A stretch of DNA of 64,000 nucleotides from Aureobasidium sp. EXF-3400. Its lineage: Eukaryota; Ascomycota; Dothideomycetes; Dothideales; Saccotheciaceae. Of this stretch, positions 1 to 11,500 are shown in pieces. The notes beneath the pieces are model-generated. The model saw only the letters and a list, made by a program, of their open reading frames with translations. It did no database searches and was not told where the DNA came from. Each line of letters opens with the position of its first letter. The stretch's first letter is position 1. The position numbers and the translations under genes are program-made. Location: contig SWBL01000217.1 of assembly GCA_024195585.1 (NCBI GenBank), forward strand, positions 1-64,000. The letters are read 5' to 3'.

Positions 1-138
1 ATCCCGTCCGCTCTGCCATACATAAGCAGTTGAACGGCAGATTAGTACTACGGTGGGTGACCACGTGGGAATCCCTGCTGCTGTACGTTTTGTTCTTTTT
101 TCGAGTCTATCGCATGCCATTCATTACGAGCATGCGCG

Positions 139-260
139 TATGCTGCAGCACTGTTGCTACAGGGCGTGCTGCATGAATGAGCCTTTGGTCAAAGGATGCA
201 GTGGAGTTTATGCTGCGTGTTTCGAATCTTTGACCGATTTAGGGGAGCGATCATCGCGAC
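139..260. repeat. Diverged short repeat, copy A
   Basis: About 120 bases that align, with scattered substitutions and small gaps, to positions 2937-3064 in the same orientation. Shared blocks include agggcgtgct, ttggtcaaagga, cgtgtttcg and gatcatcgcga. Read on the minus strand, copy B is an open frame while copy A has a stop (taa where B has caa) and a length change. This suggests that both are remnants of one duplicated coding or mobile sequence. The family was not recognised. The rest of 1-426 holds nothing I can support. Confidence 0.6.
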
Positions 261-426
261 GCTTCGGTCATGATCTTGCATATTGACCCTGAACGCAGTG
301 TAAACATGTATCACTCCAAGCTTCCCTGTCATTGCAAGTGCGGAGTATGATATGTTTTCCATGCAGAAGTAAAGGACTTCACAAGTCTAAATTCTAAACG
401 TCATAAGAAGATTGTACTGTAACCTT

Positions 427-1825
427 TTATGTCCCTGATACGCGGACCTCTCGAGTCATCATCACACCTTTCCCATCATACGTCGTCCATTCATTCTGAT
501 CCTCATGATTCAAAAGTGAACTCTGAGAGATTCGGCTCTCTGGTCTGTCCACGACTTGACCATGCTCGACCGTGTCCAATTCAGTCATACTGTCGGTGTC
601 CGTCTGCATAGTTCTCGACCCGAGAGTGGTCCCTCCGAAAGTATTCTGCGAACGTCCTCCCGATGCATCGCGTTCTTTTTGGTATGCTGACCGGGCAGCA
701 GACTTGTTGTTAGAGCTTCTAGAGCTGTGCCAGCTGGAAGGTGATGTTCTCTCTACCACGGCCTGGAACAAGGGTCTCAACGTTCCGAGAGAAGCCGCCG
801 TGATGGCCAATCCAGGTTCAACAATGGATACCAGAGCCGTGTTGATAGCGTTCTCAAAGTAATGAGCTTGATCGGACACGCCGTGCAAAAATGCAATCCG
901 AATGATGGAGGCAACGCAGCTCAAGCCTCCCATACTCAACAGTATGCAGCAGGAGATCTTGGTCTTTATCGGCATCTGACTGTTCCAGAGGATAGTCGTA
1001 GGAAGAAGTGCGAACATCAGATCCATCAAAGCGTTGGTGATACCCGAGACATACAGCAGCGGCGAAACTGCATCGGTTGCAATGCAATTTCCTCTTGCAG
1101 TGTTGAGAAGTATGTTTTTTGGGTAAGCCACACCGGAAAGTGGTGATGAACATGTAGGCAAGACTCCATGCCGTGAAAAGTGCTGTCGAGATTATAATAA
1201 GTCTGCGCTGCCACTGTGCGACAACGATGCGAAGGAAGAAGATGGCAAGGGATATCTTGAACAAGATTGTGGTGAGGACATAAAGAGAATTGAAGATCAA
1301 GGTGTACTTGTGACCAGTCAGCATAGAAACAACAATGAGAATGTTTGCTTGCAAGAGTGTGACGTCTGCTTGATTATTTTTGAGTATTACTCGAGTCGGA
1401 GAAGGAGCGTATGTAAAGGAAGGAAAGAAGGAGGAAAGGGTCAAGATACCTCAAGCGCTGTCGTGAGAACGTTCCAGATGACAATGAAGTCTTGTGTCGT
1501 ATATGCTTCAACGACCGTCGTGTTGTAACCATACTCAGCAAGGACGATTAACAATGCGGCGACAGAGGTGAAAGACATCTGCGAAGAAGTCAGTGTCGAG
1601 TCTACAGGGTCGATATGGCATTGGCAAGGGACTTACTGCAGCGAATATCATTATTCCATCGTCCCAGCCGAAAGCTTTCGCCATACAGACTCTGACATAG
1701 ATACGAAGACCCATCGACACCCATACAGGTATAAGGAAAGCGATCGAGACGCCCACCATTTGTGACGCCCTGCTCCCCAGATTCCTCACATCTGGGAGAC
1801 CACTAAGATCTATCGAAGAAGACAT
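427..1825 (-). CDS. Rhodopsin-domain (SAT4-type) seven-TM membrane protein, frame interrupted
   Basis: Fungal integral membrane protein of the large rhodopsin-like/SAT4 family, usually of unknown ligand. I read exon 1 as 1637-1825 with the family hallmark GWDD after the second hydrophobic segment. Exon 2 is 1450-1578. Exon 3 starts near 1306, after a CTGAC branch site and a cacaag acceptor. Exon 3 gives the segment ending KISLAIFFLRIV, then TTFRCG. Immediately after, the homologous sequence (GNCIATD, LLPTTILW, PGLAIT) continues one frame over, down to a stop at 427. The switch falls on a run of six T at 1115-1120 (A6 on the coding strand); five would restore the frame. A 40-base intron beginning gtgtgg would also keep frame but removes the conserved Cys. 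So this is a recent pseudogene, a sequencing slip or an unusual intron. The C-terminal 110 residues are polar and Ser-rich, a typical cytosolic tail. Confidence 0.6.
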
Positions 1826-3479
1826 GGTGTCAATACGTGTGAGGAGAAGGGTAAGAAAGGGTAAGAGGATTGAGGAGAATACTTATTTTCGGGTCTATAA
1901 GGCTTCAAACACTGTTTGATCCGACGAGTATAAGTTGGGTAGACTGCTGCCGTCCTGTTAGTTAGACAATAGATCGACTTTAGCGCGGGACCATCGTTGC
2001 CGTAGATGTAAAACGAGCAGCATTATCTGCCGATTATTCCTATACTCGTAGTGCGTCTATGATCAGTGGTCGAGTCGTGCTATTGACGCTAGGATCACTT
2101 CCAACCGTGGAAGGCTTGAAGGTACCGTTGAAATTGACTGCCGAAGCAGAGACTCGTGAGGATGGCAGAATGGCAGCAGGAGACTTGGTTCGTTCCAGTA
2201 ATGCTCAAACAATGTATCGTAGGTGTCTATCGGCAGACAAGAAAAAACATGTTTACATAATGAGCTCGCTGCTTCTGTACGGACGCTCAAAAACTTTCTT
2301 TGTCCGTACCTTGAATCCATGTCCAGACCATGACAGTGGTCATATGTCAGTTGGAAGATACTATACATAGGTAGTACATGAAGCATCGTAATAACCTTAT
2401 CGTATCATTGGATCTATGAATTAATCTATCTCACTTCCCCAAGGTAGATCATTCGGATACAGCAGTATGGTAGAGTACTCAGCTTGTGGGGAAATATCAC
2501 GACCGCGCCCGGTACGAGGGACTTCAAAGATGCTGATCACACCGGCAGGAGACAGCATGAATCGTCTGCGAGATGTCTGAATCATGGCATGAAACTTCGA
2601 GTGATTTTTCGTCAGTTTCAACGATCGACTAGAGCAACAACGGCGAAGGCTGGACTCGGGAACTTTGCCGAATGCGAAGCCGAGTCAGTTTCCATCATTT
2701 CGTTTTCACACTGTTTCACTCTTAAATGATCAATCCAATAATGAATGACATGTACTCAAATCTCAGGAAAAGACAAAAGCCACGGGAAAACCTCAAGGTG
2801 TAGAAGGCATAGCATCATCACTACCCAAAAGATGTCCCATCAAGCCATGCATCCTGCGTCCCAACAAATCGTCTTCGCTGGCCAGACTGGTTGTTTCTGA
2901 ATTCGTCGCATCCGTATAAGAGTGCTTACTACTACGTATGCCGCAGCGCTTTTGCTATAGGGCGTGCTGATCAGAGGAGAACATGAGCTTTTGGTCAAAG
3001 GATTCAGCGGAGCTTGTGCCGCGTGTTTCGTTGCTTTGACTCGTTCGGGGGAGATCATCGCGATGGACACAAGTCGTTGCCGCACGAAAAGTTGAGTGTA
3101 TTTTTCTCAATATCACCACAGCACCACGACCACGAGATATATAATCTTGAGGCAGTAATTAACCGACGCAGAAAAATTAGAAGAATGATCTCGTAGTATC
3201 GTGTCGGTAAGAAACATTGTCATTCACATACGGTCTGGTACTAAACAATCAAGCACGCTGGTTAAACTCCTTTAACTATCGGGCAAACAACGGACTGAGA
3301 CCGGCAACGACTTGTGTCCCCTCGTTCGTACATAATCAGCATCGGTTGACATCAGTCACCTTCTCCATAACATCAACTTCTGAACGCTCTCCACCGTCTG
3401 CTAAATAAGCTCAAGCCAAACGACCATCTTTCCTCCAAGTCCTTGTCAACTTTCAGAACAGAACAGCATTCTTGTCAGA
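1826..3479. other. Intergenic, no supported gene
   Basis: Only short open frames occur here (longest about 107 residues, minus, 2063-2386), with no recognisable domain, signal peptide or splice continuity. The stretch contains repeat copy B and the leader of the gene at 3480. Two minus-strand frames at 2421-2621 and 2063-2386 could be decayed exons, but nothing ties them together. Confidence 0.5.
2937..3064. repeat. Diverged short repeat, copy B
   Basis: Partner of 139-260. On the minus strand it lies inside an open frame of 81 codons (2840-3085). Similarity fades just beyond both ends, although a weaker match (gtcgcat, cgtatg) extends about 40 bases to the left of each copy. The two copies flank the damaged rhodopsin-domain gene. 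Confidence 0.6.
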
Positions 3480-4550
3480 ATGACAGAAGCCTTCGAGAAG
3501 ATGCTGCCCATCTTCCGCAAAGCAGCGAATACACCAGAACATATCTCACGGGACGAAAAGAACGTCTTGCAATATAGGCTCTCACCACAGACGGAAGATG
3601 CTGCCGTCAAAGCACGCACAAGTTGTGATTCATTTGAAGATCTGGTCAAGAAATGCTTGATCGATGGCGGAGTATCGACGTTGACGGAAGACGAGTTAAA
3701 GATTCTTGCAGAAGGTGTGCAGCCAACTCTGTTATCTACAGCAGATGCCATGATCGAGATACAAGAAAAGCAGACTCCTGAAGTGCAGGCCATGATCGAT
3801 CAAGCTTACAACAATATTACCGATCCTGATGAGAAAAAAGCGTCGCTTGTTGCGAGAGAGGAAATAACCCGACGTGCGAAAGTGGCTCGCGCTGAGAGAC
3901 TCGCGCAACGAGCACCACAACCACGACGTACACTCGAGCAGTCAACCAGAACAGGAGCAGCTGCCAGAAACGCTCCATACCCCAACAGTACTATCAAACG
4001 GGCTTCTGAAGCGATCCAACGATACGCGCTCAAATCTCAGTCAACCGATCTTCAGAATTTCCCTCAGGATGGCAACTGGGGCTTCGCATGCCTTAGGACA
4101 AGCTACGACGATGATGCCACTTGGCATATGCTCAAGCAGCGACTCGACTCGAAAATCCAGCAAGAATTACAGAGACTTCTCGTCCCAGAAGCCATCCAGA
4201 AAGCCTTCAAATTTGTCTACCTCGAGAACGAAACAGAGCTTTCCGGTGGACTGGATCAGACCAGACTCACCACATTCTTCAACAGTATCAAGAACGATGA
4301 CGCAATTGTGCCTCGTGGCATCGATCGCAATTTCTTCATATCGGTTGACGATGCCGTCTTGCGTGCTTCTGTCAATACTGAAGATCCACTCATCATTTTA
4401 CACGATGCCGATGCTGGACCTGCGACTGCTACTCAACATTTCCCAGGCTATTCTGGAGTCACGGTGACACAGTTCATCACGCTTTCCATTCCCGGAATTG
4501 AGGGCAATCGCAACCATCTGCAATCTCTGCATTCGCTGATGTACGGCTAG
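3480..4550 (+). CDS. Fungal-specific hypothetical protein, 356 aa
   Basis: Single-exon gene with no signal peptide or membrane segment, so probably intracellular. The first 170 residues are helical and charged, including a basic stretch rich in Arg/Ala (ITRRAKVARAERLAQRAPQ) around residues 128-147. The second half begins with GNWGFACLRTSYDDDATW near residue 197, a pattern I associate with a widespread fungal family of unknown function (conserved Trp-Gly-Phe, Arg-Thr-x-Tyr, Asp-Asp, Trp). It contains a stretch resembling the histone-like HDADAG and ends LHSLMYG. The start codon is the first ATG after a pyrimidine-rich leader. It faces the 3' end of the LysM gene (convergent, 245 bases apart). 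No function is assigned. Confidence 0.75.
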   Translation: MTEAFEKMLPIFRKAANTPEHISRDEKNVLQYRLSPQTEDAAVKARTSCDSFEDLVKKCLIDGGVSTLTEDELKILAEGVQPTLLSTADAMIEIQEKQTPEVQAMIDQAYNNITDPDEKKASLVAREEITRRAKVARAERLAQRAPQPRRTLEQSTRTGAAARNAPYPNSTIKRASEAIQRYALKSQSTDLQNFPQDGNWGFACLRTSYDDDATWHMLKQRLDSKIQQELQRLLVPEAIQKAFKFVYLENETELSGGLDQTRLTTFFNSIKNDDAIVPRGIDRNFFISVDDAVLRASVNTEDPLIILHDADAGPATATQHFPGYSGVTVTQFITLSIPGIEGNRNHLQSLHSLMYG

Positions 4551-4795
4551 AGGGGAACAAGAACAGCAAGAATTTATAGCTATCTAAATGATGGAAATCA
4601 GATACTTTGAAAACAATTCTAACACAACGCACAGTCTCTGTACCCTTTGTCCTTATATTCAAAAGCCAGAATTGATGTGCAAGAAAACTGGACAGGTATT
4701 GTGCAAATAGACCACAGAGAACCGTCAGGATATCGTAAGCAGTTTAATCAGTCCAGTAATCTTTCTCGACGCTACTCAAGACTGAGGACTAAAGC

Positions 4796-7468
4796 TCAGG
4801 AAGCAAGCCCGATGCAATATGAATATCCGCCCCATAAGCCTGAGCAATCTCCTTTCAATGCCGGGTTCAGGTCATACAATCTCTGTAGACTGATGCCAGC
4901 CTTGGAGGCCATGTCGGCACAATAAACACCATCAGCCTGCTTGAGCCATTTGTTGCATTTGCAGCTGATACCGTCTTGTGTCTGTTCAGGAGGTGCGGTA
5001 CCTCCGGCGCAGGTGTTAGCCGGAGCGGTAGCACTACTCGTCGTTGTGGCTCTGGCGGACACAGGTCCAACACAGTATGCGTAACCAGGCCAAAGACCAG
5101 AGCAATCACCACCGAGACCTGGATTGAGCGCATACAGGTCGGTCAGAGATATACCCGCTGCAGTAGCCATATCGGCACAGTAAGCGCCATCTTTCTGTTC
5201 GACCCATTTGGAACACCAGCAAGGTGCACTATCTTGGGTTTGTTCCGGCGGAGCAACACCACCGGGGCAGGACGCAGGCAATGCTGAGGTCGTGGTACTA
5301 ATTCTGGTCGCTGTCGCTGACGTAGAAGAAGTTTGCTTAGGAGTGGGCCCGACGCAATAGGCGTAGCCTGGCCACAGACCCGAACAATCTCCGTTGAGAC
5401 CAGGATTGAGAGTGTACAAGTCAGCCAGCGATATGCCGGCAGAGCCAGCCATGTCGGCACAGTATACGCCGTCTTTCTGTTCCAGCCATTTGGAACACCA
5501 GCACGGTGCACTGTCTTGCGTCTGTTCGGGTGGAGCAACGCCCCCCGAGCATGTACCGGTGGGCTTCGAGGGCGAGGTCGATGTCGACGGAGTAGAGCTA
5601 TCGGCACTGTTCACCACGCAGTAACGGAACCCTGGTTGCAGCGAACAACTGTTTGGGTTGGTAGAGTCAAATGTCAACGAGGGATTCCAGCGCGTCAACT
5701 GATCGGTGGTGACTATCTCCAGTCAGCGTGACTCTAATCCATATTAATTGTCCAATCTCTACTTACTGCCATGGACCTGAGCAACAACATAGCAGCCGTT
5801 AATGTTCACTCTCTTGCTGCTGGAGTTGTAATACTGGTCGTACTGATCGCATTTTTCGAGTGTACCAGAGGCAAATGGCAACGTTACGACTGTCGGTGCC
5901 GCGGTACTCGTGCTGGATGTAGTGGGCGATCCACCAGTCTGGGTTGGCCACTCCCAGTCATCCTCGTCGGGGAAGGTTGCAAAACAAGAGTCGGGCGCAT
6001 CGGCACTTTTGCAAGGATCGTCCTTGCCATTCGGTGAAGCAGGACTGGTCACGTCAGTCTCAAGAAGAAATAAAGACAATCAGGAACTACCCACCTGTAC
6101 CCAGGATAAAGAGAGATATCGCCAACTGGAGCCACGCAATAACTGTATCCAAGCAACAGATTGCTGCAGGTAGTCGAATTGATCTCTGGGTTCAAGAAAT
6201 AGAAATCCTTCAAAGAAATACCTTCCTGCACGGTAACCGAAGCACAGTAATCCCCGTTCGAGATCTTGTAATATCGCGAGCAATTCGTGTTCGTTCCTTC
6301 GACTATATCCGAGGGGATAGGAGCTGGTGCCGACGGAGGCTGAGAGTTGTCAATAGCCGATGATTCACCCGGGAATGAAACACAAATGTCAAAGCCGACG
6401 GCTTGATCGATGTTGGAGCAATCTCGGTTGAAATTTGGGTTCCAAGACACGAGCTGAGAAATGGTAGGAGAACCTGCATTGGCCTCAGAGATCGAGTAAC
6501 AAGTATCGTTTTCCTTGATGGTGTAAGTAGTGCATTTGTGTGGCGTACACAGAGAAGAGCCAGCAGAGGGAAAGCTGGCACAGTATCCTTCCAGGCCATT
6601 GACTGTAAGCAAGTCAAAGGTCGACACACCCATGGCTCTGCTTACGTCCTCACAGTTTTGGCCATCTTTGACAACGTAGTCTGGCGAACATGTGCTCGTG
6701 CTGATCGCAGTGGATGTTGTCGTGGCTGGTGACGTGGCAGTGACTGAATATGGTGTTGGAGACGTGATTGGATATCCTGTAACACCGCAGCTGCGATCTC
6801 ACGGTCAGTAGGAACGATATCAGTTAGGTCAAGAGATTCTTACGAAGAAGTCAGAGATCTGAATATGCTTGCGGTATCATTGTCGTAGCCAAAATCAGAG
6901 TTCAGCTGATACTGAAGAGTGCCCAGAACGCAATCGGAGCAGCTAGACTTAGACGTTGATGGATCGGTCTCGTTTCCCCATGCATCGACCGATGGAGCGC
7001 AGAACGCAGAGGTAGACCTAAACAAGCATCAGTGATATGCTCCAAATGTAGACTTGGTGAATACAACTGATCGGTTCTGCAGGTATAGTTGTATGTGTAG
7101 ATGAAGCTATCGATCACATATAAGGCCGGATAAGTGGCTCCGTTCAGGAACAGTTGGTCGTCACGGCACGCCGAAACCTGACTTGATCGGAACGTCTCAA
7201 GTGATTGTAAGCACGAGGTCGTGCAAAGTGCATACAGGTCGTCAGTTTCTGGAAATACACCTTGATCTGCTATGCCCGGTAAGATGTCATAACAAGCGAT
7301 GGTGCTGTTGAAGGTCTTTGTGCAAGCATCGGACAAGGAATCGGAAGGCGGAGGCACCCAGAAAGTATAGCCTGAGTCATCGTCACCCAGACTGAAGAAT
7401 TGACCCAATGCAGACTTCGAGAATAAAGAGATGAGAGCGGTTAAGACGAGTCCTTTCAGAGGAGCCAT
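4796..7468 (-). CDS. Secreted multi-LysM chitin-binding protein, about 821 aa
   Basis: Secreted carbohydrate-binding protein; LysM modules bind chitin or other GlcNAc polymers. Exons read as 7068-7468, 6844-7017, 6095-6790, 5767-6044 and 4796-5712; all junctions keep frame. The signal peptide starts MAPLKGLVLTALISLF and ends near SALG; an in-frame upstream ATG at 7504 would bury it. A Cys-rich N-terminal domain of roughly 180 residues follows (CRDDQLFL, CSDCVLGTLQYQLNS), then a Thr/Ser linker and seven LysM modules. Three sit in exon 3 (YVVKDGQNCEDVS; TYTIKENDTCYSIS; YYKISNGDYCASV), one spans the last intron (CYVVAQVHG then TTDQLTRWNPSL), and three near-identical modules lie at the C terminus. 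It is divergent from the chitinase gene, which suggests joint regulation. It is much longer than the one- or two-module LysM effectors of plant pathogens, so wall protection or a chitinase partner role is as likely as immune evasion. Confidence 0.88.
4799..5551 (-). repeat. Three tandem near-identical LysM coding modules
   Basis: Coding repeats at about 5345-5551, 5063-5269 and 4799-5011. Each runs GG(V/T)APPEQTQD, CxCxKW, DGxYCADMA, AGISL, LYxLNP, GDCSGLW, GYxYC. The first two are nearly the same (shared APPEQTQDSAPCWCSKW), and the third has diverged more. Linkers are Ser/Thr/Ala-rich and vary in length. The pattern points to recent duplication within the gene. Confidence 0.9.
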
Positions 7469-7504
7469 CTTGCCAGACACGGAAAAACGAGTACTAGATG
7501 TCAT

Positions 7505-8447
7505 ACCATGCGGACAATGACCGTCAACACCTTGAGTAATAAAGAAACCATGACCTCGATTAATGGCACCTTTGGATGCACCAACATTCTGTCAGACGCA
7601 TGCTTGAGATGCTTCACCCACCTGAGTAGGATGCAGCCTAGGAAACCGACCCCTGTCGATTAATTGACATGTATATCCCGCGTAGGGCATATCGCAATCT
7701 AGAAGACCCTGAAGAAGTGGAGAAAGGTTCTCAGCATACGTGCCAAGCATGCATGCCAAGAAGGATCAACCTGCGGCACGTCACGTACCGTGATGCTTCG
7801 ACCCTCGATTCTTCCGGTGTAAGCATTTGCAAAGAGATTCAGGCGTTCCAGATATGCATCAACCAACTCTCCATATAGCTTCAGGAGCATGTACGGTCAT
7901 CCAGACGTGTATCCAATGCTCGACTGGTCAAGCGTGATCCTTCATAGGCGAGCCTTGCTCAACACAATTGCCTCGTGATTGTCGAGCCACTCAGACTTCG
8001 TCTAGTCACTCATCAAAACGCCAATCTATCATGCACGAGATGTTGGACTACATACCTCGAAGGATGCCTCGGTGTTTCATGTCTCCTCCCCAGGGCTGAT
8101 CAGCCTGCCCAGCTGACCGGTCTCACCCAGTTTGACTCAGTCACTGGACCTTTGAACCGTATATCTTGCCCGGAAAGAAAAAGTCTCCAGCGAGGCGAGA
8201 TAATCTCTCCAAAAGCAATCCGAATCCTTCGCTTCCTTCGCCTCGTCTCGGAGATCACCTCATGCCGCTCGGTCGTGAGAATGATCATGGTCAGCATTCC
8301 TCTTCATGTACGAGGTCAATCTCTCACGATGTTGAGGTCGACTTATGCACCTGCGGGACGACAATTGTGTCCATTAATCTACGTTGTCAGTCGAGGCTCT
8401 TGAGGACTTAGGACATATTGCTTGAGCCAGTGTCGCTCTGTATTCTT
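7505..8447. promoter_or_regulatory. Shared upstream region of LysM and chitinase genes
   Basis: About 1 kb lies between the two divergent starts, with no supported gene in it (short frames only). It must hold both promoters. A GATA-type motif (agataatc) occurs near 8199, but I see no clear TATA box for either gene. Shared control is inferred from geometry only. Confidence 0.5.
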
Positions 8448-8501
8448 ATGAGCCGTCGAGGTCCCAGGACTTTTCTTCATCTGAATCGTTATCGAGCAGA
8501 G

Positions 8502-11500
8502 ATGGACTTCCGGCCAGAGACTAGACGCTGGACTCGTCCGGCCTGGATGAGAGCTGCTCTACTCTCTCTTACTACTATTGTCGTTTTTTCCTACTTCTTA
8601 GTCACTCCTTCAAACCTCGAAAATATTCCAAAAGACAACTCTCAACTTTCAGTTGATAAGTCTCATCTCACCTTACTGACGCCACGGAGTCCCGAATATG
8701 CCGGACACGACGTTCAATCGAACTTGACACACCTGCTCAAACGAGACGAGTACGGCTGTAAGAAGGGCGTACCCTGCAAGCAGTACGCATGCTGTGGTGC
8801 TTTCGATGATGAAGGCAATGGCATTTGTGGACTAGGTCCTGCATGGTGTGGCGCTGACTGTGATTCTCAATGTGATGCAAAGGCAGAGTGTAAGTCAACC
8901 ATGTCTATTTTTCATCCTCATACTTCCTACGTTGCGAGCTCGAATTTCGCTACAATATCCATCAATGCTAGCCAAACTCTTGTGTTCAGCTTTGGGCGAT
9001 CCATCCCTGAGCACTGGAGTGAAGTTCTCTGTCTCGCATCTGGCTTACATCATCTGAAGGTGGCTCTTGGGCAAAAGTTCCCGGTACTACATGTCCTCTC
9101 AACACTTGCTGTAGTGCGTATGGCTTCTGTGGTACTACGGATGACTTCTGCGATGCTTCTGCCGGTTGTCAAAGCAATTGCGGTATGAACCCTCCGCTAC
9201 CTGCTGGCGGAAATTCAGGTTCGTCTTTGAATCGAGTCATTGGATACTACGAAGCCTGGTATGTTACCCTTCTGATGTACCAGTCTGTTCCGAGCTGATA
9301 GTCTGAATCGTAGGTCTGATCGACGCGAATGTCATTCGTTCCCTCCGAGTGCATTGCCAGTCGATGGTCTAACTCATGTCAATTTTGCCTTTGCATACAT
9401 TGACCCCTCGAGTCTCAAGGTGACCACTATGGATAGCGCTACACCGCAACAGTTGTTCACGCAAACTACAAACATTCGGCAACTCAAGTCCGGCAACTCG
9501 CAGCTAGAAGTCTTCATATCCATAGGTGGATGGACATTCTCAGACAATGGAACTGCCACGCAGGATGTTTTCCCTTCGATCGCAGCAGATGAAACCAAGA
9601 GAAAGAAGTTTGCGGATAATCTTGTCTCTTTCATGAAAGAGTATGGCTTCGACGGTGTAAGTTCAAGCTTGACAATTTGTGTTTGGCGAATTTACTGATC
9701 CGTGGCAGGTTGATCTTGACTGGGAATACCCCGGAGCTCCTGACCGAGGTGGTAGAGAGGATGACACCAAGAACTACGTGCTACTCCTGAAGACGTTGAG
9801 AGAGACTTTCCGCGCTTCTGAGAGAGGCAACTACGGGTTGACTTTCACCATTCCAAGTTCTTATTGGTACCTTCGCTGGTTCGACCTTACTGGTATGGTG
9901 GAGTATGTCGACTGGATCAATCTAATGAGTTACGACCTTCATGGAGTCTGGGATCGTAACAACCCTATTGGAAGCATTGTCCAGGCCCACACGAACTTGA
10001 CAGAGATCAAGCTATCCACTGATCTACTGTGGAGAGTCGATGTTCCACCTGGCAAGGTTGTCCTTGGAATCGGTTTCTATGGTCGTGCCTTCCAATTGAA
10101 GGACGCGAAATGCAGCAAAGTCGGCTGCCAATTCAGTGGTGCTGCTAACGAAGGACCATGTACGAAATCTGCAGGCACGCTTGGCTACTTTGAGATCATG
10201 GACATCTTGAATGATCAAAAACCTGATGTCCAGTATGATATGACTGCTGGTGTCAAGTACTTCACCTACGGCGACAACAAAGATCAGTGGATCAGCTACG
10301 ACGACAAAGAGACTTTCAAGCAGAAGGTCGACTTTGCGGATGACAAGGGATTGGGCGGATTAATGATCTGGGCCGTCGACCTCGATGACGACGATTTCAC
10401 AGCCCTCTCAGGCCTTGTCGGCAAAAGCCTGCCCAACATGAAGACACAACTAAAAAAAGTTGAGCTTACGGATCAAGGCCATTGGTCATCTCAGAACGGC
10501 CAGAAGTGCGTAATGTCAGATTGTGTAGACGAAGTACACAACCCTCCTCCTGGATACGGGTATGCCCCAAACGGTGGAGCCTTCAAGGACAACTGTGGTA
10601 GCGGCAAGAACAAGTATATCTACTGTCCTCTTGATGCTATGCCAAGTTCTTGTGAATGGAGAGGAAGTGGATCTTGTCATGGCCAATGTCATGCAGGAGA
10701 AACGACGCTCTTCCATTCTAAGCATGGTTCCGAGAAGTGTTTGGCTCCAGGTCAACAAGCCTTTTGCTGTGTCTCAAATACATGGTCAAAGTTGGTCGAA
10801 AATTGCGCCTGGAACGGTGAAGACCAGAACTGTCCTTCCGACAAGCCCAACGATATCTCTTGGAGATGGAACTCATACAGTGTCTGCGTTGGTGGTCCTC
10901 CTTGCGTCATCAAGAGATACAAGGAACAATTCTGCTGCGGCTATGCTTTCCAGAATTGCCATTGGGTAGGGAAAGGCACCTGTGATGACAATGAATGCTC
11001 AGAGTAAGTCTTCAGTCTTCGCAATTTGTGCTTGGTTAACATTAGAAATAGCACCGATGTCGAAATAGTCCTTGATGCCCAGGGATCAACCGGATCTTCA
11101 TGCGCTGGAGGTTGGAACGGACGTCAGAAGCCTCTGTGCTGCAACTCACCTTCAGCAGCCGCACCGTTTCTTCCAGTACCATTGGAAGATTTGTTTCCCA
11201 CACTCCCACCGTCCGACTATATTCCTGTATTCGACAACCCTACTATTGCTTCGGGAGTATCCTTGGTCGGAGAAGTCAACCCTCAAGCTTTTGGTCTTGT
11301 AGTTATCGATGGTCCTCCTGACGCCGTCACCAATCTCAGAAAGCGTGATGGATCGCACATCTCGTTCTTGTCCTGTGACGCAGCCCACGATCACTCTCCT
11401 GGGATTGCCCGGATTGTCTGCATGGAAACGTCTGAAACCTCTAACTGTGACGATATGCACCAGGGAGGACTTGAAGGCACAATCATGAAAATGCCTGAAG

